Assembly (NCBI GenBank): GCA_013365365.1
Contig: JABVXU010000779.1
Coordinates: forward strand, 1-20,913
Length of the DNA stretch: 20,913 nt
Origin: Cruorifilaria tuberocauda
Taxonomy: Eukaryota > Nematoda > Chromadorea > Rhabditida > Onchocercidae
Direction of reading: 5' to 3'
The translations under genes were made by a program, and so were the position numbers. Every line of letters starts with the position of its first letter. Position 1 is the stretch's first letter. Shown one piece after another: positions 9,901-19,203 of the stretch. Under the pieces are notes generated by a model, which saw nothing but the letters and a program-made list of their open reading frames with translations, was not told where the DNA came from and did no database searches.

Positions 9901-12900
9901 AAGATTGTATTTCAGATATAGAGTGTGCAATGTGAAAATGAACTGATGAGACAGAGATTAGGGTCCTTTAACACTCACGGCGATTTAAAAGTGAACTCAA
10001 AGTGGTTGAAGAAACAAAAGATTATATATAACAATTTGAAAAGCAAGAAAGCTAATAAATGAGATAAATTAATAAGCCAAAAATTAGAACCATCTCCAGA
10101 TACTACTATAAATCTCAACATATCAAAAGAAATGAAATAACATCTTCTTGACACTCCACAACAACTACGACTTTTTGATGACTAAGCAAAGAACGTCAAA
10201 CCTTTTCATTGCTCTCTTGCGATACTACTGGAAAAATTCCACCGTCATTTCGAAACTGTTCTGCAATGCTACGTTGACACGCCTGCAACCCAACCGTATC
10301 TTTATTCAAATTATAAGAACAATTCTTTTGCAAAGCAAACTTTCAAAGAGGTTAACCTACCGCAGCAATTTGCTCTTCCTCGGTCATGAAGTAGAGTTCT
10401 TCATCTGTATAATTGACCTTTGTTTGAGGTTTTTCAAGGCTTAAAGTAAAATATATTGATGGATGAAAATTATCAGAGTCAAGATAACAAACTGATTATT
10501 CTTATCTATAAAATACTCCTACTGAATCAAATAAGTAATAATGAAGCAACTTCAAATAATAACAGCACTACTCATTTCTCTAATTCAAAATGCAGGCAAC
10601 TCATAAGTTCTAGCTTCACAAGAAAAAAAGAGATAAATTTGGATTGGGGACGATGGAAAGCGTTGATAAATAAACCTAGAAATAGCAATCTTTAAAATTG
10701 GATCAATTAATTATATTAAAAGGTTCACGTTTCCTTAAAAGCTAACAATACTTTATTAATACTGAAAAGTTCCAACGAAATACCAAAATTCATTCGGCTC
10801 TTTTTTACGAAGACACAATTTCTTTTCTTCTAACATCGGTAAACGCTCCGCTCTCGATACAGATTCCGGTTCAAAAGGACGCTTGCCATCCTGAAAAATC
10901 AATCTCTATTAGATTTTCGGTGCATCATACATCACAAAGGAATTAGTTTAAATTTTGAACCATTGATTTAATTTCCAAAACCCTTTTTGCTATTTTTAGT
11001 TCTCCAACATACACTAATTAAAAAACAAAACTTACCGGTGAAAGAACAGTGATTTTTGAGCCCAATTTAGCGAAATAATTTTCGCTTATTCCCACACTGG
11101 CCATCCCGGATACCGTAGAATCTTGTTCCGACTTGTTGCGATTGTCAGGAACTAAAACTGAGGAAAAAAAATTGAGGAATAAAATTCAGTGCGAAACTCT
11201 TTCCAGCCTTTTTTGGTTTCAAAAAATTTTTCATTTGAACCAAAATTAATTAAGAATATTTCCGTCTTCATTGCTTCTAATTTTCTTAATTCAAATATAT
11301 TAATTGACAAGCTTTATTCACCTGTAAATGTTTCCTTTCTCGCATCAATTTCTTCGTTTTTTTCTTCTTCATGATCTCTTGCTGCTAGAGTACTGGGATC
11401 AGTTAGGGGATTCATTATATCTATATCTGCCCACTTGCTAGACTTTGCATCATCTGATGAATTGCGCCAATTTGTCCTATTAATGTTTTCATCACTGAAA
11501 TATTTTTACATTTTTGTTATATTTCACTATTCGTTCTTTTTGTCATCTTCAAAAAATGTCTGGAATACTAGGATTAATGTATTTAGTTTCATTAATTTGG
11601 ACTAAAACTCCGTTAATTTCTGTGATTATTACGATCTTTATCGCAGAGAATTAACGCTCTAAAAACATAAACTAGCAACTTTGTGGAGCCTTTAGCTTTG
11701 CACGAAAAAATGACAGACGTCAAGATTCAACCTGTGAAACGATATCAAAGGAAGGAAATTATGTCTGATAAAGGATAACAGTATTTGAAAATAATGAGAC
11801 TAAAAAATTACCATCGTCTGTCTGACAAACATTTCGAAATAATCGACTGCTCTTTTTGCCCAGCTTTCGGCAATTTTGTTTTTTTCAATGTTTCAATGAA
11901 ATAATGCATAATATCATTTTTAAGATTTCGAGTTTCATCCTGAAATATTTATGCAATATTTTACCTACAAACGTTAAGGTATCTTTTTCTTCTTCCTTTT
12001 TTCCCTCTGATAGCCCACTTTTTTCCAACTTTCCCCTCACGTAACCTTCCACTTATTCCTCTTCTTGATTTTTGCTTTGCAACACTACGAAGCACCTTAA
12101 ACGTTAAAATTTTTACTCGTTGCTACCTCAGTGTTAAAAAAAATTGAAAAAGTACTTTGGATGGAGCAGTAGAGGAATCTGGTTGAATGTAATCATGATC
12201 AAAAACTCTGCTGTGGAAAACAGAACGCACGACTACATCGTTTTTTTTACTAGATTTAACGCCTTTATCGGTCTTTCTGTCAACCGTATTTAAGGGAGCT
12301 GAAATCAAAAACATTTGTTTTCTACTTAATTTACATCACGAATGAAATAAATTAGTTGTTTCTTACTCACTTTTTCAATACAATTTATATTTGGTCTACG
12401 TGACATGGATGAATTAATGAAAAAAAAATTTAGAGAAATTAATGGAACGCAAGAAGCGCCCCTTCATTAATTAACCTTCATCCATTTTTGGTTGCCTATC
12501 AAGTTCATTAGCGTTTTCTTTCGGAGGAACAGGAGTCGGCAGATAGTTTTCATTTGATGTAACTACATTATCAGCTTCTTTAAAAGTCCAAGTTTCAGTA
12601 AAAACATCTTCCAAAATGTCTGTCTTGGTAGGATCAGAGATGGTGAATTTTGAAACAAATTCTTGAGCTTCAATTTTACTCGGTTCTGGAGCTTCAATTT
12701 CACTCGGTCTAGCAGCTTCTTCAACTGGTAAGTCGCTCGCTTCTTTTACATCCGTAGACATGTCAACAGATACTGGTAAGTCGCTCGCTTCTTTTACATC
12801 CGTAGACATGTCAACAGATTCTTCGACATCCCGAAATAGATTTATTTTGAGCTTCGTGGCAGTCTTGAAATCGATGCTCCTTAAATAAAACTTGAATTCT

Positions 12901-15900
12901 AAACATTTATTATTTCTTGTCTTCTAACCCAGTAAGTATCACTAGATATTTTTCAAAAATATTTAGGGAAAAAACGTTAGTGGAAATCTAGTACTCACTT
13001 TGTAGTTGGCGATAAAGGTGGAAATGGAGCCGCTTCATCGGCCAAACCTTCATTCAACGTCAGATACAGCGGAATTCCAACTTCATCATTGCGTTTTACA
13101 GCAATGGATGCATCGAACACATAACGCTTTAAGAAGATGATCAGACATCTGAAATAAAAATTAATATAAAAATAAAACACAAGATAAAGTTTAGTTTGAC
13201 CACATCAAATTTCAAAACTGATATTAATAAAATCAAGTTAGGTGAAGATAAAGTTACCTTGGGATTTTACCAAATTTTTGGCTTTTCTCGGCTTGTGAAA
13301 AGCCGCAAATTTCGCATTTCTTCTCTACATGCTCTATCTTCAAGTATTCATTTATCATAGTTTGCACTGTGACAAGTTTGGGGGCTTCTGTTGTCCTAAA
13401 AATGAAGAATTTATAGAATCTTTTTCTCTAATGCATCCACATATGTAGATTCCTTTTTGGAGACTAGTATAAGATGTTTTAATCTAATCGAGGAAAAGTT
13501 CATGAAAAATAAGAAAAATTAAATAAATGTTTTCAAACTTAAGCGTGCAAATCTCTTTTGACGGTTAGAAAAGTGATTTATGGTTCTGTTCCTTTACCGA
13601 GTAACATCTTGTCCCAGCATCTGGATTGATACCGGTAAAATAACACTTTCTTCCTCGTTCTTTGTAATAGCCGAACATCTAAATTGATCATCCACTTAAA
13701 AAATTGATTGAATAAAACAAAATTCGATGGATGACTACTTTAATTGGACTTGAGACGTTCAGGACAGAGATGACAACTAGCTTATCTGCTATGTAATGTC
13801 AGCACAAATAGGAAATAGATCAGAAGAACCTGCTGCATTTTATGACGGATTCTAGAATGAAGGCAAAATTCGATGTGACTGGATTTCTTCTGTCTAGTTC
13901 TTGTTTGTCCTCAATGTTATATTGTTTGCGCAACATCTTGTCGCACTCTTCTTGGATGTAACTCAAAGCATTAACTAAGAATTCATGCGCATCCTGCAAT
14001 TGGAAGATATTCTAAAAAGATTTCTCTTAAATTAATCAAGCTATATCGGATAAAAATGTTGAGTAAATCATTCATCTCATTTCGCATATATATTACTTAT
14101 ATCTATTTCGCGATGCTAGCTAAGTTTTTTCTAGAAATCCATAGAATAATCACAGTTACAAAGATACTGTCGAAAATGAAAGTAATATTATCCAACTATA
14201 TCTATTCTAAAATAATTGAGCTAGATTCAGGAACCAGCCTGTTGTGCATTATTCCAGAAATGTGCCCTGATTTTAATCATTTTTAAAAGATCTTTCTTCA
14301 GCTGGTTTGTACAGTGATGACGCCGGCTTGCAAGATTAGCAACTGCTCTAAAAAACTTGGTTCTTCACTCTTCGCTTTAGATCAAACAATCTTCCAATTA
14401 AAATCTTGATTTTTAGATTTTTCTTAAGAAGGAAAATATAAGAAATAAAGGCGAGAAAATCAAATTAGACGCTGGTGAATCGCCCCAATTCGCAAGGTTA
14501 TCAAACAAGAATTTAATGCTTACATGCTCAGCGGCATTTCCTCGTCCAAATCCCAGCCTGCGTCCTCCACCACTTTGCAAAATTTGAAGAGATCTTTTGC
14601 AAAAATTGCATCCGCGAACACACCTTGGAGTATGGAATTCATGTAACATGTGTTACCAAGATTTTCGAATCTAAAACATGTGTTATAAATAATTAATAAA
14701 ATAATATGTATTCTATCTACATAACTGAAATATAAAAACATAGAAAACTGTCATTACCCGGACGTCTCTACATTATCAATTCTTGTAATATCAATATAAT
14801 CACTACTGCTACAACCCTGTAATTAAATATTTATAAAAGATCGATTGCATATTACCTTCATCATATGTTCATCAAGTGCTATTTGTACTAATTTTAGGTG
14901 AAACTTGTGTATTAAAAAGATTTTTAGCTGAGAGATTTCAAAAATAGAGAAGAAACAATAATGACATATTGCACTATAGATCATGGAACTAATACTTTTC
15001 CAGATGGAGATATTTCATCATAGAAATCTGCGAAACTTTTTTCAGACGAATGGACGGGATTTTTTGATCTGGAATGAACAAAAGATTAATGAATTTAAAA
15101 TGAGATCAGGAAGCAAAAATTTGCACGGGAGCGACTCACATACCGGATTAAAGGGTTTTCAACCTGCGGAAGATCATAAGTATTACTGCTTATCGAAGAT
15201 AACCTGGATCTTTTTGCTGTTGGTTCCAGCGTAGAATCCAGCGTGAACTGGTCAAACCATTTTTTAACTAGAACAGAAATAAATCAAACAAGCGTTGTAA
15301 GGGATTATCGGAATTTGAAAATTTTTTTGGCAAATTCTAAATATTTGTATGTAATTATGAAACACGCCAATGTAAACATTAAATATATTTTGCAAAAAAA
15401 AGAAAATGAAGAAAACGAACCACATTCAACATCATATGGATTTACTGCAAGTTGATTTCTGTCGATACTGAAAACATGAAACCTTGAAACACTAGAACAA
15501 CTTTCGACAAATATTATTTAACCATACCAACATATGTATGTTCCGCAAATACATTCGAAATCATAGCGGAACATACGAAACAGATCCATAGTACTATCCA
15601 TTTAAGGTTAATGAAAGTAAAGAGCTACTGTTTAAAACAATATAATTTTGTCAGAAGACTTTCACGAATAGCGATAACATCGTCTCAAAGCAATTTTTTT
15701 CTTGAATTTACCCCTCTCATTCTCTTAGTAAGATTTCAAAATCTATAATTTTCGGACAACTCTTAATATTTGCAGAATGACATACTATATTCAACATTTA
15801 AAACTTTTTTGGCTAAAATAATAAAGAAATAAATTAATGATAAACAAACTCTGCGCTTTGATCGCTAAAGCCTCCACCAATTTCTGGAAAATCATCCGGC

Positions 15901-16526
15901 GAAAATTGGTTGAAAGCTGATTAAAAAGTCAGTTAAGATAAATTATATTTAAACTACAAAGTAAAATATAAAATGAAATACAAAAATTGTATATCGATCA
16001 AAAAAATTTCAACAAAACTGAAAATAATCTCAAAAACTATTAATGTATTAGATCTTAAATAAATATGATATTTCTATCACTCTGCATTTAAAGAGCGGGT
16101 GCACCAGACTTTCTGATCTAAAGTAATAAAAAAATATGAAATAGAAGATACAAATTTTACCCAAGAATTTGGACTTCAATAGCTCGTGTACTTCTTTCAT
16201 GTTCCTGTAGTTTTCAAATTCAATGAAAAACGCCATTTTTTCTTGGTTTTCAATCCAAAATCCAATATTACTACTTAAAGGCGTTTGCCGAGGAAAACCC
16301 GATATGAATTTAAAAGACACAATCTGAAATATGAGAGTTACACTTGACAAAAATATAAAGTGAAATACATTTTGAAACACTTTCAAGTCGTGATAACTGT
16401 AGAACTTACCAAGCTATAACTATCAAATGAAAAAATTATTTGTTTTTGAAATTCATCCACCATTAGAACAGCTTTTTTTAGCGCAGGCGTTCCTTCCTTT
16501 GGGCCATAAAGCACCTCAAAATCCAT
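5928..16526 (-). CDS. DUO-type deubiquitinase: USP37-like USP with inserted OTU domain, about 30 exons
   Basis: Predicted cysteine protease that removes ubiquitin from proteins. Exons, 5' to 3': 16526-16410, 16323-16161, 15916-~15846, 15267-15140, 14816-14758, 14670-14524, 14347-14239, 13993-13830, 13678-13598, 13395-13258, 13148-12999, 12879-12476, 12298-12156, 11939-11812, 11494-11322, 11157-11036, 10890-10784, 10439-10361, 10282-10202, 9261-9228, 9141-9056, 8946 (or 8933)-8857, 8420-8345, 8001-7796, 7695-7470, 7189-7098, 6957-6877, 6651-6592, 6343-6274, 6067-5928. The start ATG has an in-frame TGA three codons upstream. Approximate residues: catalytic Cys 187 (NLGNTCYMN), QQDAHEF 263-269, CSRC 316-319 and CEIC 373-376 (zinc ribbon), LKRY 400, UIM 820, OTU 985-1120, catalytic His 1197 (GHY), Asn/Asp 'CND' near 1213. 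Layout and motifs match USP37 plus an OTU insertion, as in the C. elegans DUO proteins. Unresolved points: the donor of exon 3, a GC donor after exon 7, the acceptor of exon 22 and the donor of exon 23. Domain calls are strong; exact exon edges are inferred by eye. Confidence 0.85.
7098..8001 (-). other. OTU-type deubiquitinase domain inserted in the USP (exons 24-26)
   Basis: Exon 24 holds the Cys-box region, NIDVSCNCLFQSLAYYISG then VLRQF, matching the OTU pattern DGNCLFRSLxYxLxG...LR. Exon 25 holds WECHMSLLKETGLGTDLELY then AFAAIFTVDVWVFY, matching the OTU 'GtdlEl.A.A.ll...I.vy' block. Exon 26 holds GIYLTYENCMFSPVL, matching the terminal 'iyL....nHFxPV' block. Phases join exactly (0/0 and 1/1). 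Relative to a typical active OTU, the Asp-Gly before the Cys is Ser-Cys and the His in the last block is not found, the local sequence being C-M-F. The domain is in frame with USP exons on both sides, so it belongs to the same protein. Confidence 0.82.
8345..9261 (-). other. Ser/Asp-rich linker between UIM and OTU (exons 20-23)
   Basis: Exon 20 (34 nt, with excellent splice sites) reads IVVDVAEHAYS from phase 0. Joined at phase 1 to the acceptor ending at 9142 (ttttgcag), exon 21 gives EPICRMECLKSPSACCSSS and SYEDNRSTS. Exon 22 is acidic and Ser-rich (VESIGDSDQESSRSSISDG). It can start at 8946 (phase 0, weak acceptor) or at 8933 (phase 1, better acceptor). Only the first matches the strong GTAAAT donor of exon 21; the second would need the weak donor GTTCTA. 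Exon 23 reads KQIFDIHGPQPVPYIPL then SYDNREAV and joins the OTU exon at phase 1 through a GTATGT donor. No known domain; probably flexible. Confidence 0.55.
9305..9631 (+). CDS. Candidate nested small gene in the deubiquitinase's largest intron (uncharacterised)
   Basis: Plus-strand exons 9305-9340, 9389-9498 and 9562-9631, separated by gt-ag introns of 48 and 63 nt with acceptors gaattcag and taattacag. Phases agree (0/0 and 2/2). The product is about 71 residues: it starts MINLMWDDCCGD, has a core CPKTFYELRKRIVTSAKDW and NSWDFYSTRC, and ends SVFVKVLHI. An acceptor-like aaaaacag lies just before the ATG, as for trans-splicing. A second possible last exon at 9803-9872 also supplies R-C at the join (CDLHQCQDMIFDLS, ending at TAG 9870-9872). 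I recognise no family, and there is no signal peptide. Composition, with Trp and Cys, looks protein-like for such AT-rich DNA, but this could be chance on the strand opposite a real gene. Confidence 0.35.
10202..10439 (-). other. Ubiquitin-interacting motif (exons 18-19)
   Basis: Exon 18 ends MTEEEQIAA and exon 19 begins ACQRSIAEQF. Spliced at phase 0 they give EEEQIAAACQRSIAEQ. This fits the UIM pattern: acidic start, hydrophobic residue, then Ala and Ser four positions apart, then a closing acidic residue. UIMs bind ubiquitin as a single helix, and USP37 carries several in the same insertion inside its catalytic domain; I find only one convincing copy here. It is split exactly by the intron at 10283-10360. 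Exon 19 ends in a weak donor (GTTTGA), chosen because the frame hits TGA immediately after. Confidence 0.72.
10784..12879 (-). other. Long acidic, low-complexity insert in the USP domain (exons 12-17)
   Basis: After the LKRY segment, exon 12 opens with a strand-like piece (IDFKTATKLKINLFRDVEE), then becomes Glu/Asp/Ser/Pro-rich with a duplicated 16-residue unit and a shorter PSEIEAPEPSKIEAQE repeat. Exon 13 is basic then polar (VDRKTDKGVKSSKKND). Exon 14 is helical-looking (DIMHYFIETLKKTKLPKAG). Exons 15-17 are polar, with KSSKWADIDIMNPL, EEEKNEEIDARKE and SVSRAERLPMLEEKK. Phases link every exon (2/2, 1/1, 0/0, 2/2, 1/1, 0/0, 2/2). USP37 relatives carry a disordered insertion with ubiquitin-interacting motifs at this point, so I read this as a regulatory, probably phosphorylated linker. 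No catalytic motif is visible in it. Confidence 0.75.
12724..12819 (-). repeat. Perfect two-copy 48-bp tandem repeat within coding sequence
   Basis: Copy one is 12724-12771 and copy two 12772-12819, identical at every base. In the reading frame each encodes the 16-residue unit SVDMSTDVKEASDLPV, so the frame is kept. It lies in the acidic insert of the deubiquitinase. Perfect identity suggests a recent duplication, possibly variable in copy number between individuals, or an assembly effect. Confidence 0.95.
12999..15267 (-). other. First half of USP catalytic domain (exons 4-11)
   Basis: Exon 4 is a basic linker (KKWFDQF..., TAKRSRLSS). Exon 5 ends in DNVETSG and runs into exon 6, FENLGNTCYMNSILQ, the USP Cys box with its nucleophile. 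Exon 7 carries NQLKKDLLKMIKIRAHFWNN and ends in AQQ; exon 8 opens DAHEFLVNALSYIQEE, completing the QQDAHEF box. Exon 8 ends IKCS and joins exon 9 to make CSRC; exon 10 supplies CEIC, so the two halves of the zinc ribbon are present. Exon 11 gives CLIIFLKRYVFDASIAV then VGIPLYLTLN, equivalent to the LKRYSFN...IPRYLTL region of USP37. All splice phases agree (2/2, 0/0), except that the exon 7 to 8 join needs a GC donor. Confidence 0.88.
15536..15576. repeat. Inverted repeat with perfect 11-bp arms in the exon 3-4 intron
   Basis: Arms gtatgttccgc (15536-15546) and gcggaacatac (15566-15576) are perfect reverse complements with a 19-nt loop. The arms are less AT-rich than the surrounding intron, so chance is less likely. 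The host intron, about 580 nt, is one of the longer ones in the gene. Confidence 0.8.
15846..16526 (-). other. N-terminal PH-like module of the deubiquitinase (exons 1-3)
   Basis: Exon 1 begins MDFEVLYGPKEGTPALKK and continues with alternating hydrophobic strands. Exon 2 carries more strand-like segments (IVSFKFISGF, NIGFWIEN, MAFFIEFEN) and ends in a helix-like stretch (YRNMKEVHELLKSKF). Strands followed by a C-terminal helix are what a PH fold gives, and USP37/USP29/USP26 proteins have a PH-like domain at the same place. Exon 3 reads AFNQFSPDDFPEIGGGF in the frame set by exon 2, entering at phase 1. Its downstream edge is unclear. Donors at the GTTTAT (exon to 15846), GTTTGT (15850) and GTGGAG (15878) sites give phases 0, 2 and 1, and the next exon needs phase 1, so either the weak GTGGAG donor or a micro-exon is used. 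The fold is inferred by analogy. Confidence 0.6.
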
Positions 16527-16772
16527 TCGTAATCATTTAGTTTCAAACAAAAATTAGAATTGGAAAGAAAAAAATTTAGGTCAACTTTAAAAATATCTTC
16601 AGTAAATCTTCGAATTGTCGTAGAATTTGACCGTAGAATTATAATTTAGGTTTCATAATCTTTTGTGCTGTGTCAAAACTTAATAGAGATAATGATGTAA
16701 TCGTTGAACAATGTAACATTGCTGAAAAGTAAAGAAAAGGTGCAAAAAAATCAGATTAGTAAAATTTACAAT

Positions 16773-17240
16773 TCAAAAAAAAGTCCAGAAACAAGAGTAA
16801 AAGAAACACAAAACAACCTTAACATTGAATTGACGAAGCACCACCATGTTGTTTTTATGACAAAATCCTTTCTTTCTCTTCTTCTTCACAACAATATCGG
16901 AACCAACTGTAAGTGAATCAAGGATCATATAATAAGATTTCCCCGCTAATTGTTTTACTAGAAAATTCCTCAACACTATTTGGCGGCACGACTTGCTATT
17001 AGAATCCAGAGTTAGCAAGCCGAAAGTTGGTTTACTCAAGAACTTCTCCAAACAACTTCTCTCATGTATCCACTTTTTAGCAAAGACGTTAATTTTTATA
17101 TTGTGATATCGCTAAAGAATGAAGCTCAGACACCTATGGCCTAAAATGGAGTTAAGAGTTAAAAGCTTCAACGCCTCAACCGAATATCCTCCACCTTTCA
17201 CCGCTATAATTTTCCCCGCATAACTGACGCGTGACAAGTC
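16773..17240 (-). other. Stop-poor minus-strand frame with one internal TAG (possible exon or relic)
   Basis: One reading frame runs from a TAA at 17241-17243 to a TGA at 16773-16775 with only one stop, a TAG at 17112-17114. The first 42 codons include SRVSYAGKIIAVKGGGYSVE then ALKLLTLNS. The next 112 codons include FAKKWIHERSCLEKFL, KPTFGLLTLDSNSKSCRQ and a basic KKKRKKG. The 22 nt between a GT at the end of the first part and the TAG is too short for an intron. No ATG fits well at the start, and I recognise no family. It lies just upstream of the deubiquitinase start on the same strand. It could be exons of an unrecognised gene, a decayed gene, or chance. Confidence 0.25.
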
Positions 17241-17243
17241 TTA

Positions 17244-19186
17244 GGATAGAACCAGAGAACATAGCATCTACTATTCGATATGTAATCATTGAATATGAAA
17301 CTACTTCTATTTTTTGAATAAAAGATAAAAGTTATGAATAATTTTGATGCTACGTATTATATGTCACTTTCTACACACAGATCCATTTACTGAGATAACT
17401 AATGTTACTATCATCCAGTGCATCCAATTCACAAACTTCAAAAAGTCTTACAACGGTCGAAGCAGAAGTCGAAAGGACAATTAAAACAGAGACGCAATTA
17501 CAGTAACACATAGTGACAACAGATCTATAGCAATCAAACAAAGATTATTACGCAGCATTGTATGGTCGTCACAACAGTTGCAACGAGTTAGAAAGAGAAT
17601 ATACAACGTACAGTAGTCATAAACTGTAAAATGAAGACCAAATACTACTACATACTCACGTAAAATTAACGAAAATTAATCTCATAATATTCATAAGAGT
17701 CCTACAAGAATGCAATTCATAAATAGTATCAATAGTAAAAGAAACCTACCTTAGGATCCTTGAAGCTTAATAATGAATACTTTGAAAATAGACAGGTGAA
17801 AAATTAAAAAAAAAGGTAAAAAATCACTTAGCGATGATTGTGATATCACTTCAGTGATCACTTACTTTCGATTGGTTCTCCAAAAACTTAAGTAAGCAAT
17901 ATTTGCTGTAGTAAGAAAATCTACGTAAAGACTGTAAAAGATACGTATTTAAATTGAATCACTCTAAGAAATAACAGGAAAGAGATCTGAGATTAATTTT
18001 GCTTTTTTTATCGTTCCCAAATATTTTAAGATATCAGACACAAATATATCACCAGACCTACACATACAATATCCAAGACCGGCACTACATGTTTGTCCCT
18101 AAAAATCGAATTGAAAGCGAATTCCGCGTAATTCTAGAAAATGCGGCAAACCACGTTGGACGAATGAAATAAGTGGTTCGTCAATCATAATATTAGCTCA
18201 AGATGATCTTGAGTGGGAAATTTTAACTGATAATCGTTTCCTGAGTGATAACATGTATTCGCATCAAATACAAAAGGTTATTTCCAAAGTAGTCACTTAA
18301 GATCAATTCAAAAATGATCAATTCCAATCTTATTCCACAAATAATTCACGCATTACAGTCAACTTCAATTCTTAAATCTCATAAATTCATTTCTCTCTAA
18401 TACATGAACTGTCCATTTTATCACACATACACTCAATCTATCACCATATCAATATCATAACTCTTAATTTCCAAGGATTTCTCTCCTCAACATGCAAGAA
18501 ACTTGACTTTCCATAATTTGGTTTGAATTCTTGGTGGCGCTCTTCGCGATATGAATTCCTGCCCATTCATAGTTCGTGAATGTAATTTGAAATGGGGTTT
18601 AGGTGACGAAAAGAATCGAATTCGAGTTACTAATTAGGAATTAGAAGCTAGTTCATCAGTGGAAATTCATTTTTCTAATCTATCTCGGATGTTCTTTTCA
18701 TATATTATTAAGGTCTTTTTTTCCATTCTTTATTCCTGTTGTCGCCCATGAGTACTTGATATCACCGGAATTTACTTTTAGAAGTGAAAATAAGCAAACT
18801 GCTGTCAGATTTTCAGCCATTTATTTCCTGTCAATCTTCTGGCAAAGTTTCTGCAATATTTTTATAAGTATTATAAATCACATACCTTAATTTATTTCAA
18901 GCAATTATGAATTTACACTCTCAGAATCGTTTGATGATCGTTACTGGAATGCTGTAGTGTAGGATTGACATTTCATCTCAGAAACGAGAGTGGGCGATTC
19001 ATAGCGCCTCAAATACAATAACCATGTCCTTATTATCAGGTGCATTTTATTTGTTGGATTTATGTTCTTAATGCAAATGCGAAAATTAGCACTTTTTTCT
19101 ATATAAGAGATGAAAATATTGTTAATACGTTAGTTTCATTCATTCATATACGGTTGTTTGGTGAAAACAAGGGACTCGTAAAAATA
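17244..19186. other. Intergenic stretch between the divergent genes
   Basis: The deubiquitinase (minus) and the small gene (plus) point away from each other, so promoters of both should lie between 16527 and 19203. I see no clear gene here. It has small palindromes (agtgatcact near 17852, and 18197-18213) and no box I can assign. Confidence 0.5.
18197..18213. repeat. Short palindrome ctcaagat-g-atcttgag
   Basis: Perfect 8-bp arms with a 1-nt centre, 1 kb upstream of the small plus-strand gene. Could be a dimeric protein binding site; nothing else supports that. Confidence 0.5.
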
Positions 19187-19203
19187 TTTTCTAGATCTCA
19201 GGA
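19187..19203 (+). promoter_or_regulatory. Splice acceptor before the start codon (probable trans-splice site)
   Basis: The sequence ttttctagatctcag, then ga, then ATG, places an AG two bases before the start codon of the small gene, after a pyrimidine-rich run. In nematodes this arrangement usually marks spliced-leader addition. A 5' cis exon upstream is the alternative; I see no convincing one. Confidence 0.45.

Noticed and set aside
14056..14286. Plus-strand 76-codon open frame
   Set aside because: It lies opposite the intron after exon 7 and exon 7 itself, which carry the USP motif on the minus strand; a shadow.
16704..16916. Plus-strand Lys/Asn-rich open frame
   Set aside because: Composition is typical of A-rich DNA; no motif, and it overlaps the stop-poor minus frame.
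17484..17675. 64-codon minus-strand open stretch with a hydrophobic segment
   Set aside because: No good start or acceptor-donor pair and no motif; likely chance.
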